DNA of 18,629 nt, from assembly GCA_002279285.1 (NCBI GenBank), contig NCBR01000089.1, positions 1 through 18,629 on the forward strand, read 5' to 3'. Both the position numbers and the translations under genes were made by a program. Below the pieces are notes generated by a model. It saw only the letters and a list, made by a program, of their open reading frames with translations, was not told where the DNA came from and searched no databases. This DNA comes from Acidobacteria bacterium 37-71-11 (lineage in GTDB: Bacteria > Acidobacteriota > Thermoanaerobaculia > Thermoanaerobaculales > Thermoanaerobaculaceae). Below, one piece after another: positions 9,601 to 16,420 of this stretch. Positions within the stretch are counted from its first letter, which is position 1; each line of letters begins with the position of its first letter.

Positions 9601-10147
9601 CGATGAGCGCGGCCTTCAGGTTGAGCGCGTCCTGGCACGTCTCGATCAGCAGCACGTCGGCGCCGCCCTCGGCGAGGCCCCCGGCCTGGAGTGCGTACGC
9701 CGCGACGAGTTCGGGGAACGTAATGCCGCCGGTGAGCGTCAGCGCCTTGGTCGTCGGACCGATCGAGCCCGCCACGAAACGGGGCCGCGACGGGTCGTCT
9801 TGTTCGGCATCGGCGCACGCCTGCCGCGCCAGCTCGGCCGCGCGCCTGTTGATCTCGCGGCAGCGGCCGGCGAGGCCGTACTCGGCGAGCACCACCGGTG
9901 TCGCGCCGAAGGTGTCGGTCTCGACGATGTCGGCCCCGGCCGCGAGGTAGCCGCGGTGGAGGTCGAGCACCACGTCGGGCCGGTGCAGCACCAACGCCTC
10001 GTGGCAGCCGAGAAGCCGCTCGCCGCCGTAGTCGGCGGGGCCGAGGGCGCGCGCGGCGAGCGCCGTGCCGGTGGCGCCGTCGAGCACCATGATGCGCCGG
10101 CCCAGCAGCCCGGCCAATCGGGCGCCGCGTGGTTCGGACGTGGTCAC
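6602..10147 (-). CDS. metH: Cobalamin-dependent methionine synthase (5-methyltetrahydrofolate-homocysteine methyltransferase)
   Basis: 1181 residues with complete four-module architecture. The homocysteine domain (about 8-310) has zinc ligands C230, C293 and C294. The pterin domain (about 335-620) includes IGERTNVLGS and VDTTDPEVM. The B12 cap (about 625-710) is followed by the B12 Rossmann domain (about 712-838) with DVHDIG, where H727 is the cobalt ligand. The AdoMet reactivation domain (about 927-1181) has FGYPACPD and ends in HHPDARYLA. It transfers methyl from methyl-THF to homocysteine in the cytoplasm. The odd part is residues about 840-922: a Pro/Ser/Thr/Gly-rich linker bounded on the DNA by inverted heptamer arrays, which keeps the frame open. 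GTG 10147 is chosen because it precedes the domain by a normal distance and TACACT ends six bases upstream; no Shine-Dalgarno and no room for a cobalamin or SAM riboswitch if leaderless. Confidence 0.96.
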   Translation of the reverse strand: MTTSEPRGARLAGLLGRRIMVLDGATGTALAARALGPADYGGERLLGCHEALVLHRPDVVLDLHRGYLAAGADIVETDTFGATPVVLAEYGLAGRCREINRRAAELARQACADAEQDDPSRPRFVAGSIGPTTKALTLTGGITFPELVAAYALQAGGLAEGGADVLLIETCQDALNLKAALIACTEAAPHLPVAVSATIEPTGTTLGGQTIEAVAVTVEPWRPLWVGVNCSTGPGPMTEHVRALAALTPSFLSVVPNAGLPDGDGHYHESPSDMARALGRFAASGWVNLIGGCCGTGEEHIRRLREVADCAAPRVPPAYDPAHLAGGEVVDLVQEPPPLLIGERTNVLGSRTFKELVRGRRWAEAAEVGRRQVRGRAGVLDVCLADAEGDENGAMRAVVTALRRAVRVPLMVDTTDPEVMAAALELIPGRPVLNSVNLEDGGARLERVAALARRFGAAVVAGCIDEHPTDGMARTAERKAEVAARLLERLEAAGVRRREVLLDALVFPAATGDPKFRGSAGETVRGVKLIKERIPDALTVLGVSNVSFGVPTAGREVLNAVFLHHCVQAGLDGAIVNAEQLVRFPSLDAGEVKLAEDVLFDGDKRAVDAFVARYRQAKPRVASVDAHLSAEQRITLMVVEGTRTGLDAALDELLGRMAPLAIINGPLMAGMDEVGRLFGSGQLIVAEVLVSAEVMQAAVDHLKPHLQGDESDSRGSILLATVRGDVHDIGKNLVGIILATNGYAVTDLGVQCPSEKLIAAWREHPASLIGLSGLLVRSAHQMAATAEDLRAAGIAAPLLVGGAALSASFTRDRIAPAYGATVRYAADAMAGLAIANELVKTVDRGSWTVVSHGRDLGDGASLEAGRSVAAKRTVPGSREADETKATGGAKASSEPAQVLSPSTAATTPPSTDHGPRTPDPGLPRPPDLARHVLRELPIDEVFAHLNPQMLFGKHLGVRGSVRRLLEAGDERAVELRRRVEALEDAAATRGWLAPAGVYRFFRACSRGDTVAVLDPAGRELAALPFMRQAREPRGCAADWVSRDPAAHDAVAIFVVTAGTGVRARAAELRAQGKLLDSIALQALALETAEAGAEWLHRRLREQWGFPDPSAMTMEERLRARYRGIRLSFGYPACPDLEPQADVFRLLQPEEIGVRLTDGFMMDPEASVSAVVFHHPDARYLA
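7384..7628. repeat. Heptamer-bounded insert within metH (inter-domain linker)
   Basis: The left border (7384-7418) is five 7-nt units: GACCGGG, GTCCGGG, then GTCCGTG three times. The right border (7601-7628) is four units, CACGGTC, CACGAGC, CACGGTC, CACGGTC, in the opposite orientation. About 180 bp of unique sequence lies between. The whole block codes for metH residues about 840-922, exactly between the B12-binding and reactivation domains, and contains no stop in the metH frame. Confidence 0.75.
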
Positions 10148-10153
10148 GGAGCC

Positions 10154-10159
10154 AGTGTA
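10154..10159 (-). promoter_or_regulatory. Candidate leaderless promoter -10 (TACACT) of metH
   Basis: On the minus strand TACACT is followed by six bases and then GTG 10147. This spacing puts the expected transcription start at or beside the start codon. The same hexamer at the same distance precedes the dCMP deaminase GTG. No good -35 is visible. Confidence 0.45.
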
Positions 10160-10179
10160 GACGGGGGAGAGAAAAGAAG

Positions 10180-10287
10180 GTAGACGGTAGAAGGTAGACG
10201 AGAAACCAGGCGCGGCTTCGGCTGTTGGTCTTCCGTCTTCCTTACTTCCGTTTTCTTTCTCCCATTTCCTTTCTCCCCTCTCCTCTT
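10180..10287. repeat. Purine/pyrimidine heptamer repeat between metH and the CPBP protease gene
   Basis: Plus-strand GTAGACG, GTAGAAG and GTAGACG (10180-10200) are followed by a 27-nt spacer and then by pyrimidine heptamers starting with GTCTTCC twice (10228-10241). These grade into degenerate 7-mers such as TTTCTCC, CATTTCC, TTTCTCC and CCTCTCC to about 10287. Purine-rich and pyrimidine-rich halves face each other, so the halves are roughly inverted. The block is much less GC-rich than its surroundings. The 199-bp gap 10148-10346 holds this block, the metH start region and the CPBP ribosome-binding site. Confidence 0.6.
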
Positions 10288-10346
10288 CCCCCGCGTTCAT
10301 GCAAGAATGGCGCAATCGTGATTCCCGGTGGCTAAGGGGAGGGGAC

Positions 10347-13300
10347 ATGGACCGGTTCACCCGTGGTGAAAGGCTGACCCTGGCGGTGGCGCTGGTGGTG
10401 GCGGCGGGGGCGGGGATCTTTGCCTGGACGAACTTCACGCGGGCGTTCCCCGAGGCGCACCTCTCGTTCACGGTGAACCGCGCGACGTCGGAACCGGTCG
10501 CCGAGGCGTTCCTCGCCAAGCACGCGCCGGCGGCGGCGGCGGCGCTGGCGGGCCGCACGCACGCGGCGATCTTCCGCGGCGACGACCGCGCCAAGATCTA
10601 CCTCGAGCGCGAGCTCGGCCTCGAGCGGCTCGGCACGCTGACCCGCGAGGGGCAGGTGCACCTGTGGAGCTGGGCGCACCGCTGGTTCAAGCCCCTGACC
10701 AAGGAGGAGGTGCGCGTCGAGGTCACGCCCGAGGGCCAGGTGATGGGTTTCGCCCACTTGATCCCCGAGGATGCCGCCGGCGCCTCGCTCGACGAGGCGG
10801 CGGCGCGCAGCGTGGCGGAGGCGTTCCTCGCGTCGGCGTTCACGCTCGACCCGGCAAAGCTCACGTTCATCGAGTCGAAGCGCGAGGACCGGCCGCACCG
10901 GCGCGACTGGACGTTCACCTGGGAGCGGACGGGGTGGAAGGCGAAGGACGCCACGTACCGCATGCAGGTCGAGGTGCACGGCGACGAGGCCGCCGGCTAC
11001 GCCGAGTACCTCAAGATCCCCGACGCGTGGACGCAGGGCTACCAGAAGCTGCGCGCGGCCAACAACACCACCGCGATGGTCGCGGCGTTCGGCATCGTGC
11101 TCACGCTGCTCGCCGCGCTGATCGTGCTGTTCCGCGAGGGGCGGCGGGGGAACGTGCGCTGGCGCCTGGCGATGCTTCTCACCGCGGTGGCGTTCGTACT
11201 GTTCGTGTTGATGTCCCTCAATCAGCTGCCGCTGGCCTCGTACGGCTTCGACACCACCGGCACGTACGGGGCGTTCCTCGCGGGCCAGGTCCTGCGGGCC
11301 ATCGCCGGCGCCGGGCTGCAGGCGCTGGTGATCTTCATCGTGGTGGCGGCGGGCGAGCCGCTGTTCCGCGCCTACTTCCCGCAGCACCTGCGCGTGGCGG
11401 CGCTGTTCGAGCGCGCCGGATGGCGCAGCAAGCGGCTCGTCTTCGGCCTCGTGCTCGGCTACTGCCTGGCCGTCGTCTTCCTCGCGTACCAGGTCGCGTT
11501 CTACCTGATCGGCCAGAAGTTCGGCGCCTGGAACCCGGCGGACGTGCCGTTCGACAACCTGCTCAACACCTCGTTCCCCTGGCTCGCCGTGCTGTTCATC
11601 GGCTTCTACCCGGCGGTGAGCGAGGAGTTCATGTCGCGCGTGTTTTCGATCCCGCTGGTCGGGAAGCTCACGCGTTCCCGCGTCGCCTCGATCGTGATCC
11701 CGGCGCTGATCTGGGGGTTCGCGCACGCCAACTACCCGGCGCAGCCGTTCTACATCCGCGGCGTCGAGGTGTCGATCGCGGGCCTGTTCGTCGGGATCAT
11801 CCTCTACCGCTTCGGGGTGGTGCCGTGCCTGGTCTGGCACTACGTCGTGGACGCCGGGTACACGTCGATGCTGCTGGTGCGCTCGGGCAACCTCTACTTC
11901 GTGATCACGGCGCTGGCCGGCGTCGGGGCGCTGCTCTTCCCGCTGGCGGTGACGCTGGTGGTCGCCTGGCGCCGCGGCGGTTTCGTCGCCGACCCGGGGC
12001 TGCTCAACGCCGCCGAGCCGGCCCCGCCAGCGCCGCCGGCGGCGGCGCTGGAGCAACCCGCCCCGATCGCCGCGCCGCCGCTGCGGCGGCTGCTCCCGGC
12101 GGGCCTGGTTCTGGCCGTCGCCGGTGCGCTGCTGGCCCCCCGTGCCCCCGATCCCGGCCGCGGGGTCGGGGTGACGCGGCGGCCGGACGCGGTGCGGCAG
12201 GCGGCCGAGGCGTTCCTGCGCACGCGCGGCGTGGACCCGGCGCAGTGGCGGTTCGTCGTCACCGCGAACACCGACGTGCTCGGCGCCGACGACCGGCGTT
12301 TCCTGCTCGAGCACGGCGGGGTCGCGGAGGTGGCGAAGTTCGCCCGCGAGGTGCCGCTGTGGAAGGTGCGCGTGTTCCGGCCGCTGGAACGCGAGGGCTG
12401 GGATCTCGCGGTGGACGACGCGTCGGACAAGGTGGTGCGCTTCGACCACACGCTGCGCGAGGAGGCGCCGGGGGCGACCGTGCCCGTCGCGCAGGCCCGC
12501 CGGCTCGCCGAGGCGGCGCTGGTCTCGGCCGGCCTCGACCCGGCGAAGCTCGAGTTCAAGGAGGCCAAGAGCGAGAAGCGGCCCGCCCGCACCGACCACA
12601 CCTTCACCTGGAAGGACCCCGGGCGCAGCGTCGGCGGCGCCGAGTACCTGATCGACGTGACGGTGCACGGCGACACGGTGGACGCGGTCTTGCGGCGGCT
12701 CAAGCTGCCGGAGGCGTGGACGCGGGCCCGCGACAAGGCCACGATCGCCTCGTACGGGCGTCTCGGCGTGATGGTCGGCATGGTGGCGTTGCTGATCGTC
12801 CACGGCCTGCTCACGTTCTACCGCGGGGTGCGCGGCGGCGCGGTGCCGTGGCGGTCCGTGTTCGGCGCGGCGGCGTTGCCGGTGGCGTTGTTCGTCGCGG
12901 CGACGGCCGTGATGTCGCCGCTCGTCTGGGCGCAGTACCCGCCCTCGACGCCGGAGGCGTTGTTCCGCATCTCGGCGTTGATCGGCCTCGCGATCGGTGC
13001 GCTCTTCTTCGCGACGTTCGCCGTGCTCGTGCTCGGCGCCCTGGCCGCCTGCTTCCCCGGCGCGCGCGCCGCGGCGAGCCCGGCGGCGCGCCGCCCGGTG
13101 GCGGCGGCCACGGCGGCCGCAGCGGTCGCGGTGGTCGGGGCCGCGCTGGTGTTCCGCGGCGTCGTCGACTGGGCGCGCGCCGCCTGGCCGACGGCGTTTC
13201 CCGACGCTCCGGTGGGCCTCCCGGGCGCGGTGGCGTCAGCGCTCCCGGCGCTCGGAGGCCTCGTCGGTCCGGTCCTGCAGGCGGTGCTTCTGCTCGGGGT

Positions 13301-14156
13301 CGCGGGGCTGGCGATCCACCTCTGGCGCGAGCTGGGGACGCGCTGGCTGCGGGCGCTCTACGCCTTGGGGCTGCTGCTGGCGTTGCTCCCGGTCGGCCGC
13401 GGCGCGACCAGCGCCGAGGTCGTGGCGGGGCTGGCGCAAGCCGCAGTGGTGCTCGGCGTCGCTGCGCTGCTCGCCCGCTTCGTGCTCGGTTCCAACCCGG
13501 CGGCATACGTGCTGGCTGCATGGTGGCTCGCCGTGCTCGGCGCGGCGGCGCCGCTGATCGCGCAGCCGGGGGCCTTCTACGCGGTGCAGGGGTGGGGTCT
13601 CGTCGTCGTGGCGGCCGTGGCCAGCTCATGGTGGCTGCTCCGGTCCCCGCGCGCCACGGGGCGTGCAGCGTCGCGCCGAGTGCGAGCGGCCGCTACGGCG
13701 CGGGGGGCTGACCGCGCCGCTCGGCGAGTTGCTCGATCATCGCCCGCAGGCGGTGGCAGAGCACGCGGCACACGAGGTCGAGGAACTGGGCTGCGGCCTC
13801 GGAGGGGCGCTGGAGCACCTCGTCGAGGTCGCGCTGCGAGAGGACGAGCACCGTGCAGCCGCCGAGGCCGGAGCGGGCGTCGGCGCTGCGGAGCTGATCG
13901 TCCACGAGGGCCATCTCGCCGAAGACGCCGCCGCGAGGCAGCGTCGCAAGGAGGACCTCGCCCCGGCCCGGGATCCGGCGCGAGATCACGACCTCGCCGC
14001 CGGCCACGATATACAGGGAGTCGCCACGCTCACCCTCGAGGAAGAGGTTGGCGCCGGGGGGGAAGCTCTCGGCCCGCAGCGTGGTGGCGAGCAACCGCAA
14101 TTCGGCCGCCGACAGGCCGCTCTCGGCGAAGAGGTCGAGCTTGGCGCCCGGTCTGA
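10347..14156 (+). CDS. Giant CPBP (Rce1/Abi-type) intramembrane protease with internally duplicated extracytoplasmic domain
   Basis: Start ATG 10347 has a strong Shine-Dalgarno (GGGGAGGGG, 10336-10344); an upstream in-frame ATG at 10299 lacks one. Layout: signal-anchor helix (about 9-27), soluble domain A (about 30-240), membrane CPBP domain with SEEFMSR (E426, E427), FAHANY (H460) and HYVVDA (H498), the glutamate/histidine set of the family. A Pro/Ala linker (about 552-600) leads to soluble domain B (about 603-810) and a second helix bundle lacking those residues. A and B are repeats: KLTFIESKREDRPHRRDWTFTW aligns with KLEFKEAKSEKRPARTDHTFTW about 563 residues later (given as positions about 170-191 and 733-754). 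The literal frame stays open to 14156, but after about 13640 it is Arg-rich and antisense to the next gene. One extra G in the run at 13702-13707 would end it at TGA 13709-13711. Substrate unknown. Confidence 0.85.
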   Translation: MDRFTRGERLTLAVALVVAAGAGIFAWTNFTRAFPEAHLSFTVNRATSEPVAEAFLAKHAPAAAAALAGRTHAAIFRGDDRAKIYLERELGLERLGTLTREGQVHLWSWAHRWFKPLTKEEVRVEVTPEGQVMGFAHLIPEDAAGASLDEAAARSVAEAFLASAFTLDPAKLTFIESKREDRPHRRDWTFTWERTGWKAKDATYRMQVEVHGDEAAGYAEYLKIPDAWTQGYQKLRAANNTTAMVAAFGIVLTLLAALIVLFREGRRGNVRWRLAMLLTAVAFVLFVLMSLNQLPLASYGFDTTGTYGAFLAGQVLRAIAGAGLQALVIFIVVAAGEPLFRAYFPQHLRVAALFERAGWRSKRLVFGLVLGYCLAVVFLAYQVAFYLIGQKFGAWNPADVPFDNLLNTSFPWLAVLFIGFYPAVSEEFMSRVFSIPLVGKLTRSRVASIVIPALIWGFAHANYPAQPFYIRGVEVSIAGLFVGIILYRFGVVPCLVWHYVVDAGYTSMLLVRSGNLYFVITALAGVGALLFPLAVTLVVAWRRGGFVADPGLLNAAEPAPPAPPAAALEQPAPIAAPPLRRLLPAGLVLAVAGALLAPRAPDPGRGVGVTRRPDAVRQAAEAFLRTRGVDPAQWRFVVTANTDVLGADDRRFLLEHGGVAEVAKFAREVPLWKVRVFRPLEREGWDLAVDDASDKVVRFDHTLREEAPGATVPVAQARRLAEAALVSAGLDPAKLEFKEAKSEKRPARTDHTFTWKDPGRSVGGAEYLIDVTVHGDTVDAVLRRLKLPEAWTRARDKATIASYGRLGVMVGMVALLIVHGLLTFYRGVRGGAVPWRSVFGAAALPVALFVAATAVMSPLVWAQYPPSTPEALFRISALIGLAIGALFFATFAVLVLGALAACFPGARAAASPAARRPVAAATAAAAVAVVGAALVFRGVVDWARAAWPTAFPDAPVGLPGAVASALPALGGLVGPVLQAVLLLGVAGLAIHLWRELGTRWLRALYALGLLLALLPVGRGATSAEVVAGLAQAAVVLGVAALLARFVLGSNPAAYVLAAWWLAVLGAAAPLIAQPGAFYAVQGWGLVVVAAVASSWWLLRSPRATGRAASRRVRAAATARGADRAARRVARSSPAGGGRARGTRGRGTGLRPRRGAGAPRRGRAARGRAPCSRRGRSGRRRCGADRPRGPSRRRRRREAASQGGPRPGPGSGARSRPRRRPRYTGSRHAHPRGRGWRRGGSSRPAAWWRATAIRPPTGRSRRRGRAWRPV

Positions 14157-14691
14157 GGTCCACCGAGCTGCCCCGCCGCGCGGCTGGCCGGGCCACGGCG
14201 GCGTGCGATGGCGGCAGGAGTTCGCCCATGAACTGGTTCGCCTGGCGGATCTTCGCCGCCAGGGAGTGCCAGAACGTATGGGCGAGCGCCGCTCCCAACT
14301 CGGAGTCCGCGGCGGCGGCCCGGCGCACACCCTCGCCGTGGAAGGCCAGCAGCACGCTGGGTTCGGTGGCGAGGGTGGCCAGGTCGCGAGGCCGTCCGTC
14401 GAGGAACGACACCTCGCCGAAAAGCTGGCCCACCCGGATGCGGGTCACCGGCTGGCGTCCGGCGGGCGTGTTGCGGTGCCCCTCGACCGTTCCCGCCAGA
14501 ACGACGAAGAAGTCGTCGCCGGCGCTACCCTCGTCGTAGACCACATGCCCCTGCGCCACGGGGTGCTCGCGTCCCTGCGCGGCGAGTTGCGCCAATTGGG
14601 GGTCGCCGAAGTGCTGGAACACGCGGAAGACCCGCAGGTCCGAAGGCCCCGCCTGGGGGGCGCGCGCGGCATCGGGCTCGAAACGGTTCAT
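13693..14691 (-). CDS. Double cyclic-nucleotide-binding domain protein without output domain
   Basis: 332 residues from ATG 14691 (an in-frame GTG at 14715 is an alternative). Two cNMP-binding beta-roll domains occupy about residues 20-140 and 200-315. Domain 1 has FGEVSFLDGRPRDLATLA (from F91), close to the phosphate-binding-cassette pattern FGE...PR.A. Domain 2 has FGEMALVDDQLRSADA (from F257), where the proline before the arginine is replaced by leucine. A histidine/aromatic-rich helix and linker (about 150-195) join them. No HTH, kinase, channel or cyclase region is visible, so this is probably a cAMP/cGMP-sensing or structural partner protein; nucleotide specificity cannot be read. It converges with the CPBP gene, whose literal frame overlaps its 3' half; the family motifs here show that this strand is the real coding one after about 13700. 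Confidence 0.88.
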   Translation of the reverse strand: MNRFEPDAARAPQAGPSDLRVFRVFQHFGDPQLAQLAAQGREHPVAQGHVVYDEGSAGDDFFVVLAGTVEGHRNTPAGRQPVTRIRVGQLFGEVSFLDGRPRDLATLATEPSVLLAFHGEGVRRAAAADSELGAALAHTFWHSLAAKIRQANQFMGELLPPSHAAVARPAARRGSSVDLRPGAKLDLFAESGLSAAELRLLATTLRAESFPPGANLFLEGERGDSLYIVAGGEVVISRRIPGRGEVLLATLPRGGVFGEMALVDDQLRSADARSGLGGCTVLVLSQRDLDEVLQRPSEAAAQFLDLVCRVLCHRLRAMIEQLAERRGQPPAP

Positions 14692-14808
14692 CGCCTGCGT
14701 TTCCGGCCCACGCACACCGGGCGGATGGCATGCCTCGGGTGGGCCGATCGAACAGCGGGAACTCTAGCGCATCGACGCTGGTTTTGCGAGGCGGTGGCAG
14801 CGGCCAGG

Positions 14809-14825
14809 GGGTATTCTGGGTATTC
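14809..14825. repeat. Direct repeat GGGTATTCT/GGGTATTCC in the divergent region between the cNMP-binding and adaptor genes
   Basis: GGGTATTC occurs at 14809-14816 and again at 14818-14825 (9-nt period), in the 280-bp region between the divergent starts 14691 and 14972. It could be a regulator site; a TATGCT at 14847-14852 is a possible plus-strand -10. No stronger promoter is visible. Confidence 0.25.
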
Positions 14826-14971
14826 CATATCCGTGGTGGCACGGGTTATGCTCTGAGTCTCGTGTACAGGCGACCGCCACGTCAATTTGGCGCGCGCGGT
14901 CGCGGCGGCGGATCCGTCCGCAGCCACCCCGTCTCTGGCCTCAAGGCGCCGGGGAGAACGGAGGTTCGGCG

Positions 14972-15871
14972 ATGGCAGGCGCACAGGTAGGCAAGCCGGG
15001 TCGGCCGGCGAGGTCCGAGTGGCGGACGCGGGGCGGCGCGGCGCCGGGGATTGCTGCCGTGGCTCTCGTCGCCATTTTCGGACTGAGCGGTCGCGAGGCC
15101 CGGGCGGCCGGCCCGGACCTGCACCAGGCGGGCGAGACGATCCTGGTGAGGGGGCAGGTCGCGTTCGACGACGACCTCGTGGCGCACGTGACGTCGCCGG
15201 TCGCGGGCCGCGTCACACACGTACTGGCGCAGCTTGGCCAGCGCGTGGCCAAGGGAGCGCCGCTGGCGGTGATCGCTTCGCCCGAACTCGCACGCGCCGT
15301 GCCGGACAAGCTGAAGGCCGAGGCCGACCTGGCCGCGGCCGAGGGCGAAGCCCAGCGCCAGCGGCAACTGTTCGACGCGCACGAAGGTGAAACGGACCGC
15401 CTGGAGGCGGCGCGCGCGGCGTTGGCGTCGGCCAGAGCCGAAGTGGCGCGCGCCCGGGCAAAGGCGGCACTCGTCAAGGGCCTGCGCAGCGACGAGATGA
15501 CCGGGTCGTTTACTCTCGTCGCGCCTGTCCGTGGTGTGGTGCTGGCCAGTGCGGCCGCCTCCGGAACCGTGGTTGCGGGGCAGGGTCCGGGCGGCGGCGC
15601 GCCCGATCTGTTCACGGTCGGGACCCTGGACCGGGTCTGGGTGACCGGCCGGATCAGCGCAGCGGACCTGGCGCGCGTCCGGGTCGGGGCGAGCGTCACC
15701 GTTCAGGCCGCCGCTCGGCCCGGGAAGACGTTTGCGGGGCGGGTTGTCCGGGTCGCCGCGCCGGGACCCGCGTCGCACGAAGCTGTCGTGCGCTGCGCCG
15801 TCGCCAACACCGGCGGGGTCCTGAAGCCGGGGATGGCGGCGACCGCCGCCATCGTGGTGGCCGCTCACTGA
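14972..15871 (+). CDS. Efflux periplasmic adaptor subunit (HlyD/CusB-like membrane fusion protein)
   Basis: 299 residues. ATG 14972 follows GGAGG (14960-14964) with a 7-nt spacer. A positively charged N-terminus and hydrophobic segment (about 27-46, ending in AREARA-like residues) look like a signal peptide or anchor. The split lipoyl/barrel-sandwich domain is seen in TSPVAGRVTHVLAQLGQRVA (68-87) and, after a short alpha-hairpin rich in Ala/Arg/Glu (about 110-165), in the returning strand FTLVAPVRGVVLASAAASGT. The beta-barrel follows with LDRVWVTGRISAADLARVRVG, and KPGMAATAAIVV closes it. This is the CusB/CzcB order. Such proteins bridge an inner-membrane pump to an outer-membrane channel, implying a diderm cell. 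Neither partner is nearby, and the protein is short (relatives are often 350-450), so it is an orphan or a reduced version. Confidence 0.85.
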   Translation: MAGAQVGKPGRPARSEWRTRGGAAPGIAAVALVAIFGLSGREARAAGPDLHQAGETILVRGQVAFDDDLVAHVTSPVAGRVTHVLAQLGQRVAKGAPLAVIASPELARAVPDKLKAEADLAAAEGEAQRQRQLFDAHEGETDRLEAARAALASARAEVARARAKAALVKGLRSDEMTGSFTLVAPVRGVVLASAAASGTVVAGQGPGGGAPDLFTVGTLDRVWVTGRISAADLARVRVGASVTVQAAARPGKTFAGRVVRVAAPGPASHEAVVRCAVANTGGVLKPGMAATAAIVVAAH

Positions 15872-15976
15872 GGGACGTGAGGCCGATCGCAGGCCGCCCC
15901 GGGGTCGAACGCACCGGCGGGTCACCCTGATCCTCGCCCGGAGTCGCCCCAGGTTCAGGAAGCGGACGCGTGCGGG

Positions 15977-15982
15977 TACACT
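15977..15982 (+). promoter_or_regulatory. Candidate leaderless promoter -10 (TACACT) of the dCMP deaminase-pfk-trmB operon
   Basis: TACACT is followed by six bases and GTG 15989, the same arrangement as at metH. TTCAGG at 15954-15959, with a 17-nt spacer, is a weak -35 candidate. Confidence 0.45.
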
Positions 15983-15988
15983 TACGGC

Positions 15989-16420
15989 GTGAGCAGGGTG
16001 TCGTGGGACCGCTACTTCATGAACCTCGCCGTGCAGGCGGCGACGCGCTCGACCTGTCCCCGCAAGAGCGTCGGGGCCGTCGTCGTACGCGACAAGGCGT
16101 TGCTGGCCACGGGGTACAACGGCTCGATCCGGGGTCTCGCGCACTGTGCCGAAGCCGGTTGCCTGATGGAGAACGGGCACTGCGTGCGGACCGTACACGC
16201 CGAGGCGAACGCGATCTTGCAGGCGGCCCGCCACGGTGTGCGCATCGAGGGGGCGGATATCTACGCGACCGCCTCGCCGTGCTGGGACTGCTTCAAGCTC
16301 ATCGCGAACGCCGGGATCGTTCGCGTGCTGTACGGCGAGTTCTACCGCGACGAGCGCATCATGGAGTTCGCCCGGGACGCCGGAATCGAGCTCGTACATC
16401 TCGGTCTCGAGGAGGGGTGA
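15989..16420 (+). CDS. Deoxycytidylate (dCMP) deaminase, ComEB-like
   Basis: 143 residues, full length for the family. It deaminates dCMP to dUMP, supplying thymidylate synthase in the cytoplasm. WDRYFMNLAVQAATRSTCPR near the N-terminus and VGAVVVRD..LATGYNG match the family. Zinc-site HAE (H70, E72 as proton donor) and PCWDC (C98, C101) are intact, and HCAEAGC..NGHCVRTVHAE matches the substrate region. GTG 15989 is used because the next codons start the family sequence; there is no Shine-Dalgarno, but TACACT ends six bases before it. Its TGA overlaps the ATG of the phosphofructokinase gene by one base, so it heads an operon with pfk and trmB. General cytidine deaminase or riboflavin deaminase is excluded by the dCMP-type N-terminus. 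Confidence 0.93.
   Translation: MSRVSWDRYFMNLAVQAATRSTCPRKSVGAVVVRDKALLATGYNGSIRGLAHCAEAGCLMENGHCVRTVHAEANAILQAARHGVRIEGADIYATASPCWDCFKLIANAGIVRVLYGEFYRDERIMEFARDAGIELVHLGLEEG

Noticed and set aside
10148..10346. Cobalamin or SAM riboswitch upstream of metH
   Set aside because: No B12-box or SAM-aptamer-like sequence; the region is a purine/pyrimidine repeat and the likely transcription start coincides with the GTG.
10299..10346. Upstream ATG 10299 as the CPBP start
   Set aside because: It has no ribosome-binding site; ATG 10347 has GGGGAGGGG just upstream and begins a normal membrane anchor.
10332..12803. 823-codon minus-strand open frame
   Set aside because: Shadow of the CPBP gene; no hydrophobic or motif pattern of its own.
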